This document shows, in pieces, positions 12,701 through 24,325 of a stretch of DNA of 64,000 nucleotides; position 1 is the first letter of the stretch; each line of letters begins with the position of its first letter. Origin of the DNA: Ephydatia muelleri (Eukaryota; Porifera; Demospongiae; Spongillida; Spongillidae); the NCBI GenBank assembly GCA_013339895.1, contig JABACO010000006.1, forward strand, positions 5,039,084 through 5,103,083. The letters run 5' to 3'. A program made the position numbers and the translations under genes. The notes beneath the pieces were generated by a model. It had not been told where the DNA came from and made no database searches. It saw nothing but the letters and a program-made list of their open reading frames with translations.

Positions 12701-15700
12701 TGGTGGTGATGAGTGGGGTCAGGTGGTGCTGGTGGTGGTGAGTGGAGTCAGGTGGTGCTGGTGGTGGTGAGTGTGGTCAGGTGGTGCTGGTTGTGGTGAG
12801 TGGGGTCAGGTGGTGCTGGTGGTGATGAGTGGGGTCGGGTGGTGCTGGTGGTGGTGAGTGGGGTCAAGTGGTGCTGGTGGTGGTGAGTGGGGTCAGGTGG
12901 TGCTGGTGGTGGTGAGTGGGTTCAGGTGGTGCTGGTGGTGGTGAGTGGGGTCAGGTGGTGCTGGTGGTGGTAATGGAGTCAGGTGGTGCTGGTGGTGATG
13001 AGTGGGGTCAGGTGGTGCTGGTGGTGGTGAGTGGGGTCAGGTGGTGCTGGTGGTGGTGAGTGTGGTCAGGTGTGGTATACATGTATGATCAGGTGACAGA
13101 ACATATGTGCTTAAAATACTACTCACAAATGTAATGAGATCTGGAGTGCTCAAGATTGTAGTGGTGTTGTCATTAATCATCATTATAACCATAGAGTATG
13201 GGTTAGTTTAATAGCGGATTGTATGGGTGTATTTACATGCTTCACCGTCCTTCCTAATTCTATGTGTCCTGGTACTTCAAGTCTCCACATTGCCAAAGGA
13301 AAATTATCTTCAATCTTTTTACCATCCTTACACACCTCGTAGTCAGTATTGTTATGCTTGGCAAAATGCTATATCACAACTGTACTTCAATTGAGCATAA
13401 GGCATGCATGAAACACGGTGTATGTACATGTACATATACTCGCAAAAGAACATATGCCTGGTTTTTCGCGCCACCCTCTTAGTCTAAGTCTCCTAGTGGC
13501 TCCGCTATTATTGTCAGATGTGGTATGCATACTTTACTTAATAGAAGTTATTATAGTGGAGTGTCTGTCCCACAAAATAAGCTACCTAGGTTTTCCATTT
13601 TGTGACAAGGAATATACACAGTTGCCTAACCAATTATGGTACAAATTTGAATGGACTGTGACATGTGTGCATGTGTGCACACATGAACATGCATATACCT
13701 GAAGTGCTATGCCGAAGTACAATGGTCAATGTAAACCAACATTCACCACATGTGCTTTGCAGGTGGACCTTAATTAAATATAGGATATACAGTATTCATT
13801 GTGCTGCTCTTTATCCTTTGCACCACTAACTCCTTTATCCAAATTTACTGTATTCATGTTTTTTTTTTTGTTCTTTCTTCTGGCTACCATCAATAAAATC
13901 AAATGCTGGTAACAATTGCGTTTGTAACAGCATGATCACACAAGCTATCAAGTTTGCAACCACAAATTATACATAGCGTTGACTATCACATGCTATGCAA
14001 AGAGGTTCAGAGCTAGATATCCCTGGCATGGAGTAATTTTCTAAGCAACTAGCACAATATACTTCACACAATGTGTATTTTACAATATGCTAAGACCCAT
14101 TTTCATAATTTGAATGTATATATCCCCCACAGCTTAGTTGTTTCATACTCCTTAATCTTAATATATAATAGGCTAATTATACAGAACGCAATGAGCATTT
14201 GAATTGAGCTAAAATGTATCAGTTTTACACAAGCAGTAAATTTCTAATTGTCAATCTTTAACCATTTACCAATGTTGCATGTTGATCTCTGAGTAGTATT
14301 ATTTGATTAAATGAACTGACATATTTGCTTACTGTAATAATCAATAATTCCTTTAGATGGTGTTAACGTGAAGGAAAATGCAGTGTATGGCCAGATTATA
14401 CCAAGCGCAGACATGGGTTTGTCATGTTCCGTTGACCAAAATCTTCATATCGTTAGGAAAACTAATCAGCTAAACATATTAAAAATATAGAACTACGATA
14501 TATGGTGTACTCATATGTGCAATAAACAGCTAATAGAACTACCATGATATTTGTTGCAAAACAGCACAATAATATAAGCATACAATACATGAACAGCATA
14601 GTCACAAACATTAGGGCATACAAATAAATACAAACATTAAGCACTCTAGCCTGCTGAGCAGGACAGATCCATGGCAGAGTCAAGTGGGGAGCATGCTCCT
14701 CTATGGTATGATGATCTTGAGCCACGAAGACACATGATTGCAGAACGTAGCAACAAAAAAGCTCAATTTATCATGGAGCTGATTGTGCTTTTCTGCAATA
14801 AGTGATGCAAGCCTCTTATAGACAGTTTTGGCAGCAGGACCTAATCCACCAGAAGTAGAAAATACAGTGGTGTGAAACACCCAAGTTCTACTTCACGGAC
14901 TCGGGCTTCATAGGCATGTTCCTTGTCCTGTTCTAAATGACGATAGCATTGGGTCAATGATTCTTTCACATAAGACTTGGCAAAAGGACTGAACAGATAA
15001 TATTTTTTATGCTAATATGCTTTATGGAGTTCAATGGTTGTCTGTGACGCTCAAAACACACCTTCCAGACACACCAACAAGATCCCTCAGTATGTGATTT
15101 CTCTTGCATGAGGTAGTCTTTATTCAAGAGCCTGCCAGTTCTAAAACCCTTTGGGCATTGTGCGAAACACACCTGACTGTTGGAATAAGCTGTTTTGTGG
15201 GTCAGGTCTCCTCAGTCAATTTCTCATACATAGTAACTGCTCAAATTCTACACATCCACAAACCCTTCTATAGCTAGTGCTATGTGTGTCATATCATTGT
15301 TATACATGTACCTCATGTGACTAAGCAATACATCATCATTTTGATTCCCATGCAGTTAAAAAGAACAATCATGGGCAATTGGAGCTCAAGGAGAACACAG
15401 CGTATGGAGTGGTAGATACATCCAATAAAGGTATCAAAGATTATCATTTAGGGCAGACATTGATGCAGAATTCATATGAGCCAAACTGCCTTCCAAGCTG
15501 TTATGAAACTGGAAAACTACTATACTAGAAAAATATTGCTTTAAATAATTTTGTGTGTAAAATGTTCACCTCTTAAAATTTCGTTATTTTTTACAATAAT
15601 GTACCGTAGATAATATTGGGGTAAACTTTAGCATGTCTAATTTCACTTTAGTAAAGAAATAGGTGTTTATATTATGGCTCCATAATGCAAAGTTGAAACC

Positions 15701-16454
15701 AAGAAATGCGGCTAGTTCAGGTTGAATTATACATGTGTATACTACCAGAAGTATTAACTTTGGTGCAGGCCCCATCTTTGTGTTAATAATATATGTCTTA
15801 TACAAATGTGTGATCACTTAACACAGTTTAAACCCAAATGTATGCACTTTACCCAAAAAAAAATTAATTTATCCAGCACTGAGGCAGACACAAAGTTATT
15901 AAAAGAAATAAAGTCTGTAAATTAAGTGTTGAAAGCAATAGAAGATATGGTTCAGAAAATCAATGAACTAAAGGTTCAGTTTGCATGGCATAAGCGATGA
16001 ACAAAAGTTTTTGTCTTCTTCAGTTTGATAGATTCCAGATTCTGACTAACAAAGTGTACAGCTCTTCATCCTCTGTTAAATCATTTCCACTCTCCAAATG
16101 GTTTGGACTTATAATAAAAATCGTTAACTAACTAATGGCATTGCCCTCCCTTTCTAAATAATGATTGAAACAATTAGTTTGTGAATGTAAATAAATGTGG
16201 TCTGTAGCACTGAATTGTCACCTATTTAAAAACCTTTTCAAACATTTGAACGTTTGCCCATCTTTGTATGTAAAGGTAGCTGTTAAAATGTAGCCTTGGA
16301 CCGGAATATGGTATAAAATGTGTGAGGTTCCATGTTCTCATTCCTCTCTAATATTGAGTTGAAGATGTTCTAGCTTTGATTGATATTTTACATTTAGATT
16401 CTGTTGATACGAAAGAGAACACAGCATATGGAGTGATAGCAAGATCAAATTTAG
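9712..16454 (+). CDS. Receptor A: Ig/FN3 type I membrane receptor with NxxYGx(I/V) tail
   Basis: Predicted exons are 9712-9754, 9816-10178, 10238-10525, 10590-10886, 10945-11262, 11322-11612, 11669-11962, 12252-12284, 12340-12453, 14357-14416, 15356-15430 and 16398-16454, all joined in phase 1. Residues 1-15 are a signal peptide (MLVMFPFVAALLL). Exons 2-4 are Ig-like domains (about 15-330): the first and third keep the Cys pair, the second has [10 protein letters not shown] with no Cys. Exons 5-7 are FN3-like (about 331-631), with motifs such as YTITVYAVS and [12 protein letters not shown]. Exon 8 is a Pro/Thr/Ser stalk. Exon 9 is a TM helix followed by RRR. Exons 10-12 each carry one NxxYG motif. 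The terminal exon was not located; possible acceptors lie near 16,631 and 16,675. By architecture it is a cell-surface adhesion or recognition receptor; the ligand is unknown. It is the inverted paralogue of the gene at 24,227-30,322. Confidence 0.82.
12252..12453 (+). CDS. Receptor A stalk and transmembrane exons
   Basis: Exon 12252-12284 encodes an 11-residue Ser/Thr/Pro stalk. Exon 12340-12453 encodes a Gly/Ile/Leu/Val-rich helix ([15 protein letters not shown] onward) followed by RRR, a standard stop-transfer. The sequence and both exon lengths match receptor B almost exactly. Confidence 0.85.
12489..13072 (+). repeat. 29-bp minisatellite in receptor A intron 9, about 20 copies
   Basis: The 29-bp unit is built from GGTGGTGCTGGTGGTGGTGA plus GTGGGGTCA, with single-base variants. 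The same array, inverted and about half as long, sits in the matching intron of receptor B (about 27,283-27,563). The G-rich strand could form G-quadruplex-like structures (inference). It marks the downstream limit of homology between the two genes. Confidence 0.93.
13073..14356 (+). other. Receptor A intron 9, downstream part
   Basis: AT-rich intron sequence between the TM exon and the first tail exon. I see no internal gene. A short poly-T run lies at about 13,858-13,869. Confidence 0.5.
14357..14416 (+). CDS. Receptor A tail exon 10: NAVYGQI motif
   Basis: The acceptor CTTTAG and the GT at 14417 give a 60-nt phase 1-1 exon. It encodes VKENAVYGQIIPSAD. The motif joins N-x-x-Y (PTB-type docking) with Y-x-x-I (SH2/ITIM-like). 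The donor GGGTTTGT is weak, so the 3' edge is the least certain point. Confidence 0.6.
15356..15430 (+). CDS. Receptor A tail exon 11: NTAYGVV motif
   Basis: The acceptor CCCATGCAG and donor GTATCA give a 75-nt phase 1-1 exon. It encodes LELKENTAYGVVDTSNK, a diverged duplicate of tail exons 10 and 12. Confidence 0.68.
16398..16454 (+). CDS. Receptor A tail exon 12: NTAYGVI motif
   Basis: The acceptor ACATTTAG and donor GTACAA give a 57-nt phase 1-1 exon. It encodes SVDTKENTAYGVIARSNL. Because it is symmetric, it could be skipped or included without a frame change. Confidence 0.68.
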
Positions 16455-18764
16455 GTACAAAACACTGTGCATCAGTTTGATTTTTTGTGATACAGACAGC
16501 TCTCTATGCTAGAAAAGGCTGGTTCTGAATATGAGACTGTTGGAAGGACCAGAGCTCATTGAGAGCTGAAATAAGAATGAAGCAAAGACATGTACAATAG
16601 CATAAAAATCCATTTTGCTATGCAGATCCTCTTTTATTCCAATGTACCATTACCTGTATGCATTTCATGTTGTAGAGACTAGGGAATTTATCTGTATGCT
16701 GTAACGACCTTACCATGGACTATGACTCAACACAGCATTTTGCATCATTCATATGCCTTGCAATATAATCAACGAATCAATTTCTTCAAAGCTAGTACTG
16801 TACCTACAAATGTACTCAACAATGGCTGCATTAATGTATGATTATCTTTACGCACTGAGATATAAATGTATGAATAAATCAGATGGTGATCGTTGTGTTT
16901 GTGCTTAATTTCAATTGGTACAGAAGGAATTTCTTACTTTACTCTCGCGTTCTGACTGTTTCCGCTGCATTTCAGCTGTAGCTCGAAATTTTGTCGTCAC
17001 ACCAACGAATTGAACTGGACACTACAATACTCTGTCAAAATTAATGAGCCAGGCCCCACCATGTCCTGCCTTGGGTACCTAGTGACCTTGATATCATGGG
17101 ACTTCTCAGGTCCTTTCTTAAACCGACAACGGCTGCTCCCTCTGGTATGCAGGTTCAGAGTCACATTACCTAATCCCCTTCTATTCAGCCTTGCAGCATA
17201 ATATAAATCTGCTTGCTGCTTGCAAAGGGAGTTTGGCAGCTTTTTCAAGGAACATGCCTAATTGCCCTCCTGATATGCAGCCTATTGCAGTGGGTGAAGT
17301 GTGGAGAAAGCTCCAGTAAATGCATCTGTCATCTATAATTAGAGACAAGACTGCCACTTTACGTGTTGGAGTGGGATGTCCAGCTGGTGCTGAAATCATC
17401 ATACACTCAGATGCTTTATTGATTACCCGAGAGTGCAACTACTCGAGACCTTCACAAAAAGGTTTGGTTCCCTCTAATTGACAGGGTTTGATGAAAAAGT
17501 AGCTAACAGGGACTTTTTTTTTCCCATTGACTTCCAGTAAAGATGACCTTACCCTGAACCTAAAGCTAAGTCAGTTGAGACAGGCATTAGTTGACCCTAA
17601 CCTAGAGCTTTCCGATTAAAAAAAACTACTACCTGTGTCACACAAATAGAGAGATTATTTCATGCACAGAGTGTACTGGATTAAGTGCAGAAATAACCAT
17701 TATCCTGAAAATTGCATTCCCCCTTATCTTGCTTATTATGAAATAGTGGGTTGCAAAGAGGGGGGGGGTGGGGGGGGGGGGGGTGGATTCAATTAAGTTG
17801 ATCACTCAAATTTGGTCCAGAGGGACCATTTTGTGGGGAGGAACAGCCATGTCTTGCTTGGCAGATCTGGTAGATCGTTTTCTGTTTTCTTACACCTTCC
17901 AAAAATGGTGACAATCATTAGAACGTGCTGGATTGTTATGTAACAATTGTTATGTAACAACTCCTTTTTTGAATAAACATTCCTTTTTTTTCATTTAGCC
18001 ACTACATAATTTGAAGATATAACACATACATACAAACATTTATACATCTGATTACTGGTAAAATTGTTGTTTTGAATACATTAATCAAATTGAAACCTAA
18101 AATCCTGTACTTCGGGAGATTGAAGGTATGTTTCAAGTGGCAACCTCCTGACAGTTTTATTGAACACTTCCTTTGCTCCATATCACATAAGTGGATACAG
18201 ATTCAGCCTCTTTGGGCACATGATTGAATGCTTTTCTTTCTCCCCAAAGCATGCTGCTGAACATTATGGAAGTCAAACTCACTAGAGACATAAATAGAGC
18301 CATTGAGAAGCCTTATGGCAAAAGCGTTGGGAGGAGCTGGTTTGGGACACAGATGTCAGGCAGGTGAGAGTGATATTTGTGTTGAATCCCTTTCTCTAAC
18401 TCAGAGAGCCAGACAAGCATTGCTGCAGTATTCCACAAGGTTTAGACTGGTTACAATTAATATTAATACCTTGAATATGGGTGGTTACTTAATCCAGTTG
18501 TTTAATAAAACTCTTCAGTCAAATTACCCACTTTATTATAATAGTACGTGTTCTTGTTGTGTATCCAGAAGTACAAATGTATATAAATTAGCTATATTGA
18601 TTTTTCTTTTTGGATAATTAGGAGGTAAGTAAATAAACAAAAAATATTTATAATTAAAGTTATTTTTGTTTTATAGTCTGTTAAGGTGAGAAAACAGAAC
18701 ACTAAGTGCAGAAGTTAACATACACAATGAATATGAATGCAGATATATAGTTATTCTTCCATCT
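16455..18764. other. Region downstream of receptor A tail; no clear gene
   Basis: It must contain the receptor A terminal exon and 3' UTR, but no exon could be fixed. A G-rich run lies at 17,759-17,786. Open frames of 60-105 codons (16,997-17,438; 18,303-18,617) lack recognisable domains. Confidence 0.45.
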
Positions 18765-19365
18765 GATCTGAACCCATAACCAAGGCAGCATTTCCCCCAT
18801 TGGACAGCCACCGAGAGCCTTTGAAGGAGGGAGTGTGCCCTGCTCCCTCCAGAAGTCAGTTTAAGGCGATGACCTAGATCTTTTAGGAGTTTGAGAGTCT
18901 CTGTACCAAAAACTCCAGAAAACTCTATGGCTACAGGTGTGAAGATGTGGCCAGGGTCCAGGTGTGCATACTTTAGATTTTTTTTTGAGCTCTGATTGGT
19001 TGGCTACTGCCCCCGCTTCTGCAGCCACAATATATAGCAGCATAAGATGGAGCATAGGTATCAGGGCACGTGGCATCCCATACAAGGAGTTGACCACGTT
19101 TTCATGGAGCTAAGGTTATTCTGTCTGGACATTTTTGTCTGCTTGGGCAAGGCCTGAAGAATTGAGACATGATGGGATATGTGCAGCTGATAAGGCCCTG
19201 TGAATGATGTCATTCTGTGACCTCTGCCCCACAATGCTGACAGATGTGAGGTCTGCATAACTGCAAGCCTAGGCACAGACCAATAGCAATTCTGACACCA
19301 GCACTGTCTAAACGAAGACCCAGAGATGTCACAGGTGTTGCATTTAACCAAACTCATGATTTCTT
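18765..19365 (-). pseudogene. R2-type LINE remnant, 3' end only
   Basis: On the - strand, frame-broken pieces match the C-terminal part of the LINE on the + strand at 19,500-21,400: HICQHCGAEV (zinc motif), then WDATCP/DTYAPSY-like words, then FTPVAIEFSGVFG and LLQRLSVAVQ. The reading frame switches several times, so it is long dead. It is 5'-truncated, with its truncated end facing the truncated end of the + strand copy. Confidence 0.7.
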
Positions 19366-19489
19366 GGAACTGAAAACTAGAAGGCAGGCTTTACTAATGG
19401 GATCATGAGATATATGAATATGCAGTACTTGATATTGTAGGGGAGTCCCACACCTTTTGATGACAAGTAAATTATTATATTAGAGTGAT

Positions 19490-21400
19490 GCAGTCAAACT
19501 GCTAATGCCACATCAACTCGGTTATGGAGTTCGACTTGGGGCAGAGGCTGCAGCTCATGCTGCACGATTATATCTCAGTAAGCTTACAGCCAATAAAGCA
19601 CTCCTCAAGCTAGACTTCACAAATGCTTTCAACACGGTACGGAGAGATAAAATGCTTGCATCAGTAGAACTGCTAGCCCCATCCATCTTTCCCTTTATCC
19701 ACTCTGTCTATTGTGCACCATCATCTCTGTTTTGGGATGATAGGGTGATTCATTCATGTGAAGGTATACAACAGGGTGATCCCCTTGGCCCACTCCTTTT
19801 TTGCTTATCTATTCACCACCTTCTATTGGCTCTACATTCAGAGTTAAGAATGTCTTACCTTGATGATATCAGCCTGGGAGGAGATGTGGAGGATACTTCC
19901 AATGACCTTGTTATGTTCAAGCAAGGAGTCAAAGACGTTGGCCTACAACTTAACCCCAACAAATGTGAGATCATTTCTGTTGTACCTGATTCCCAAAAAC
20001 AGTATTCTCTCTCTAGTCCCTGGTTCAAGGATTGTAAACCTATCTATGGCCACTCTACTGGGTTCACCTTTAGGTGATGTGCCTGGTATTTCATCAGTAC
20101 TTACTGAGAAGACTAATCTTCTAAAAATCATGGGTGAGAGATTGCCGTTCCTATCAACACATGATGCCTACCTTCTTTTGCGCCATTCCATTGCCCTTCC
20201 AAAGCTGTTGTACTGTCTTCGCACAGCACCATGCTTCTTATCACCACAACTTCAGCAGTACGATGCTGTTCTCAAAACAATTATGTGCAACACCTTCAAT
20301 ATCCACCTCTCCAACGATCATTCTGCGTGGTCTCAAGCTGTTCTTCCGGTAAGACATGGCGGTCTTGGAATTAGGAGTGCTGTGCGGCTGGCACCTTCTG
20401 CCTACCTGGCTTCTGCTGCTGCCTCCTCCACTCTAGTCCATCAAATTCTTCCCCCACAGTTTAGTGATACTGATTTACCCTGTTTTCAGGAAGCTCTTGC
20501 CTTATGGACCAACAGCTGTAACGCTGTAACCAATCTCCTCCCAGAAGGTATTACTTCCTATCACCCAAAGTCATGGGACATACCGACAATCCTAGCCATC
20601 AAGGAAAACGTATTGAACTCAGCAACGAATGAGTCATCCAAAAGTCGCCTTCTAGCTGCTTTTTCAGAAGAATCAGGCATTTGGCTTAATGCACTGCCGT
20701 TATCTTCATTGGGTCTCCGAATGGATGACTCCACCTTTCAGATTGCTGTCAGCCTCCGTCTTGGCTTGGCATTTTGTAAACCATATAGTTGCCATCACTG
20801 TGGTTGTGAGGTCACTGCCTTTGCCACCCATGGCCTTAGTTGTGTTAAGAGTCAAGGTCGTTATCACCGTCATAGTTCTTTGAATGATATCATCCACAGG
20901 GCTTTTGGGGCATCTCGAATTCCCTCAAGACTTGAACCCAGTGGAATCTCTCGTTCTGATGGTAAGAGACCAGATGGTGCTACCTTAGTTCCATGGAAAT
21001 GTGGAAAACTTCTCGTATGGGATGCAACATGTGTGGACACCTATGCACCTTCTTATAGCAGAGTTGCATCACAGGAGGCAGGGGCAGTGGCTGACCAAGC
21101 TGAGAAACGGAAATCCGACAAATACTCAAATATGGACCCCAATATGTATCTGTTTGCTCCAGTTGTCATAGAAACATCGGGTGTGTTTGGAAAACAGACT
21201 TTTTCATTCCTAAAGGATCTTGCTTGTCATGTTCATAAGGTGTCAGGGGAAGTGAAGTCCTTTCCGTATTTACTTCAACGTCTCGCTGTAGCCGTACAGC
21301 GAGGTAATGCTGTCTCAGTCTGGGCACCTTTGCGAGCGAAGATTGCCTTGTTTTTGAGGACAGTGATGCATATTATTAATTTATTTTATTTGTTGTAACT
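19490..21400 (+). pseudogene. 5'-truncated R2-type LINE: RT plus restriction-like endonuclease
   Basis: Two overlapping frames (19,505-20,077 and 19,860-21,398) together cover the 3' part of a non-LTR retrotransposon ORF, with a frame change between about 19,985 and 20,070. Reverse transcriptase motifs seen are LKLDFTNAFN (catalytic Asp), IQQGDPLGPLLF and SYLDDISLGG (YLDD where most LINEs have Y-A/V-DD). Downstream come a C-x2-C-x9-H-x4-C motif near 20,790, RPDG near 20,970 and WDATCVDTY near 21,020. RT followed by a zinc motif and a PD-(D/E)xK-like endonuclease is the layout of the R2/R4/NeSL/CRE group. The finger region and everything N-terminal are missing. No target duplication was identified. 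Confidence 0.82.
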
Positions 21401-23661
21401 GTTTTTATTATTAAGTGTCATAATTGTTCCTAATGAACTATGATGAACATAAAAAGCATCCTTTCTTGTTGTGAAATTCTCTGTTCATAACGTGCAATGT
21501 ATAATATGTTGCACAGCATTCCCGGGCCATCACAACCATTTTAGCCCTTAAGATCAACCCTTAACAACTAGGAAAATAATGGCTGTAAACAAATTCATAT
21601 TTATGCATCAAGACCTTCAATTGAAAGCGTGACCAAATATTCAAGATGAATTTAAAAAGCGTTAATCAATGAGTTTATTTCATTGTGTTACTGTATCAGT
21701 AAATATTATACAATTAAAAAGACTTAATGTTAAACAAAGCAGGTGCACGAACACATGCACACACACACACGCACAAAACAAAATCAGTTGTGCCAATTAT
21801 TGAATTTTGACTCAGACCTTGCAGAGCACTTGGGTGCATGCTAGATGGCTATATGAGATTTGAGCTTCTCTCACCATACGATCTGCTTGAAAATTTCACC
21901 TGTGGATACTGTACAGGACCACTACTGCTAACTGATTCACAATTTAAACTTGAACTACTAGTCTACAGTTTTGGAGCATTTCTAGTGCCTCATTTCAGGT
22001 ATGGCATTTGAATCTTTTTATCAAAATGTCTAAAAACCTAAATGCAAGCATCCTATATTTCAACGTCAGTCATAGTGTGCCTATGGTTCAAATTCTTAAC
22101 TTCAGTATCATGATATGTTATCCACTGTGTTCCTCCTCATCCTGCAGCTGAACATCAGTACAAAAATGTCATGCCTCAAGTCTGGTCCATGAAAGAAAGT
22201 ACATACAGGAATATGTTGCTTAGTGACCAGCATGTGAAATTGGTGTTTGAAGAACTGCAGTGTACCTGAATGATGCATCAAAAATCCGTTATGTATGATA
22301 GTGAAACATATAAAAGGGAAGCCATGCAGAATACATTGTATTGAGCATTTCATATGTCTGATCCCAAACGAAACACGAAATCGGCTATAGATAATATAGA
22401 AATCGAGGCAGGTGACATCACCCATGCATTCACTTCATTTGCCAAGGCCTCATGGAGAGACACACAGACAAACCAGGCATTGTGCACTGACAAAGGCGGT
22501 GAAAGGACATGGGCAAAGCATTGTCACACGATTAATGAATATACTTTCTCTATGCTGCCCCTACCATAGTCAAAATGCATGGGGTCTAGGAATATGAATA
22601 CAATACGCGGTCTTTTTGATGAAATGGCATTGGCAAGCGCGGCGTCTTATGTCTAGCCAAAATAGGAAACGCTTGAATGTAATAGCTGGTTTTATCATTA
22701 TAAATAATGAATGTACATTGTGCCTTTGGTGTACAGGGCCCAGAGCATGAATAAGATGAAGGACTCTCTATTCCTAAAGAACATGTGGCCTATTACTGCT
22801 ATGAGTGTCTCCTCGCTGGAAAAGCACCTTGGGCTGAAGATATTCATGACATCAATTAACCGTGTTGTAATTGCCTTACAATTGTTATCAATAAAAAGGT
22901 CAAGCCCAGAAATAATGGTTTAATATTGGCTCGTTGGCATGGCTTGCGAGACCAAAGATGGAAGCAATAACTGTTTTCCGTGTAATTGGTCTGCATAGAT
23001 AGCCCTCGATTCATTACATCTCTTTGAAGCCCAATTCCATGCAGTAGTCAAACAACTGCCCCTTTTTCGGGCCTTCGGCCACACCTTGAATCAAACATAG
23101 GGTGCATGTATGCAAGTCCGTTTTGGATCGTGGATTATTAGTATATTATTGTACCTGACGATCTCCACTGCTTATAAGAGAAGATTGGAATGCTTGGGTG
23201 TACACGAAATACACCCACACGTTAAGCTCACTTTTGGATACTCCATATTTCCATTCCCAGGCAGTTGAGTCCGGTTTCGGGCGGAATGTGTTACGTTGAT
23301 TGTAGTCATACCGTATCCAAAACAAACCTTTTAAGGTTGCAGTGTTGTGGATGGTTGGCCAATTACAATCACAGCAGCAACCGCATACGTCTGTTTGCCC
23401 ACCTCCCACCCACATGTTGTGAGAATGATCTCCAAAAACGTATGCCAATGAGGAAACAGCATACCACCAAAAGCACAGGTTGCACCACCCCCAACACAGA
23501 CCAGTGTGGGGTCTCCCTGAAGATGCAGATACACAGCATTTGTCTAGCTTTTGACTTGCAGACCGCTGCAAAATGGGGGGTTCTATCCAGAGCAGGACAG
23601 GAAATTTCTCCCTCCCTCCACAACACTATATGGTGTAATCATACATGTGTGCTGGCCCCGT

Positions 23662-23698
<37 letters not shown>

Positions 23699-24136
23699 TC
23701 TTGTTTCGGCAGTTTCCAAAAAGTGTGAAATATCAAAACATCATCAAGGTAGGTACAAATGCACAGGATTCCCAAGGTTGGATTTTGATCCACAATCATC
23801 CCAAGATGGAAAGGCTTAAATCAACATTGGGTATTTTGATATGGCTTGTTGTGTCTACTGTGATGCTTATCATACTGGGACCAAATGTGTGGATCAAATC
23901 CAATGTTGGGAACTTGAAACTTCTTCCTGTGATGGTGTGTCGAAAATGCATTTTATCTACAGCAGAACCAATTCCCTGGGTAGGCTCTGATCTGTTGTTA
24001 ACGTATAGGTACAGTATAGGTGTGCAAAAAAAAAGAACGTATGCACACATATATGCACACACTTACAAATGAAAACATGAAAAGAAAAAAAAAGAAAAAG
24101 AACAACAGTGAAACTAATGAGTAATGTTATCACACA
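21401..24136. other. Intergenic between LINE and receptor B 3' end
   Basis: No recognised gene. Open frames at 22,108-22,569 and 23,146-23,663 show no known domain. A perfect (AAC)n array lies at about 23,662-23,696. A 22-bp segment ending CAAATATTCAAGATGAA near 21,632-21,653 recurs near 60,580. Confidence 0.45.
23662..23696 (+). repeat. (AAC)n microsatellite
   Basis: About 11 perfect AAC units. They create the Asn run in an otherwise unremarkable open frame. Confidence 0.95.
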
Positions 24137-24142
24137 TTTATT
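24137..24142 (-). promoter_or_regulatory. Candidate polyadenylation signal of receptor B
   Basis: AATAAA on the - strand, about 85 nt downstream of the receptor B stop codon. Confidence 0.6.
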
Positions 24143-24226
24143 TACTTGGCAACCAAAAATGTGCAAAAATCACACATAAACTAGTACACACACAAGTGTT
24201 TCAGTGTATAATGGAGTCTATTGAAA

Positions 24227-24325
24227 TCAAACCATGGTAGTAGAGGTATCAGTCTTGGTTGCTGCGTCCTGGGCCTGGGCAGGTGCAGCTTGAGTTTGCG
24301 TAATCTGGACTGTTGAATAAGTCAC
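24227..24325 (-). CDS. Receptor B exon 13: ITIM VTYSTV and C-terminus
   Basis: The acceptor CACATCAG opens a phase-0 exon of 33 codons including the TGA stop. VTYSTV matches (S/I/V/L)xYxx(I/V/L). The rest is Gln/Ala/Thr-rich with no hydrophobic segment, as expected for a cytoplasmic tail. Confidence 0.82.
   Translation of the reverse strand: MTYSTVQITQTQAAPAQAQDAATKTDTSTTMV

Noticed and set aside
16621-16704. Terminal exon of receptor A at about 16,631 or 16,676
   Set aside because: Two alternative acceptors give short tails with early stops; neither shows a recognisable motif, so I did not add one to the model.
18765-21400. Twin-primed inversion of a single LINE
   Set aside because: Both arms contain the same 3' endonuclease region, which twin-priming of one RNA would not duplicate.
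23146-23663. Overlapping open frames on both strands as a gene
   Set aside because: No domain or codon pattern favours either strand; part is the (AAC)n array.
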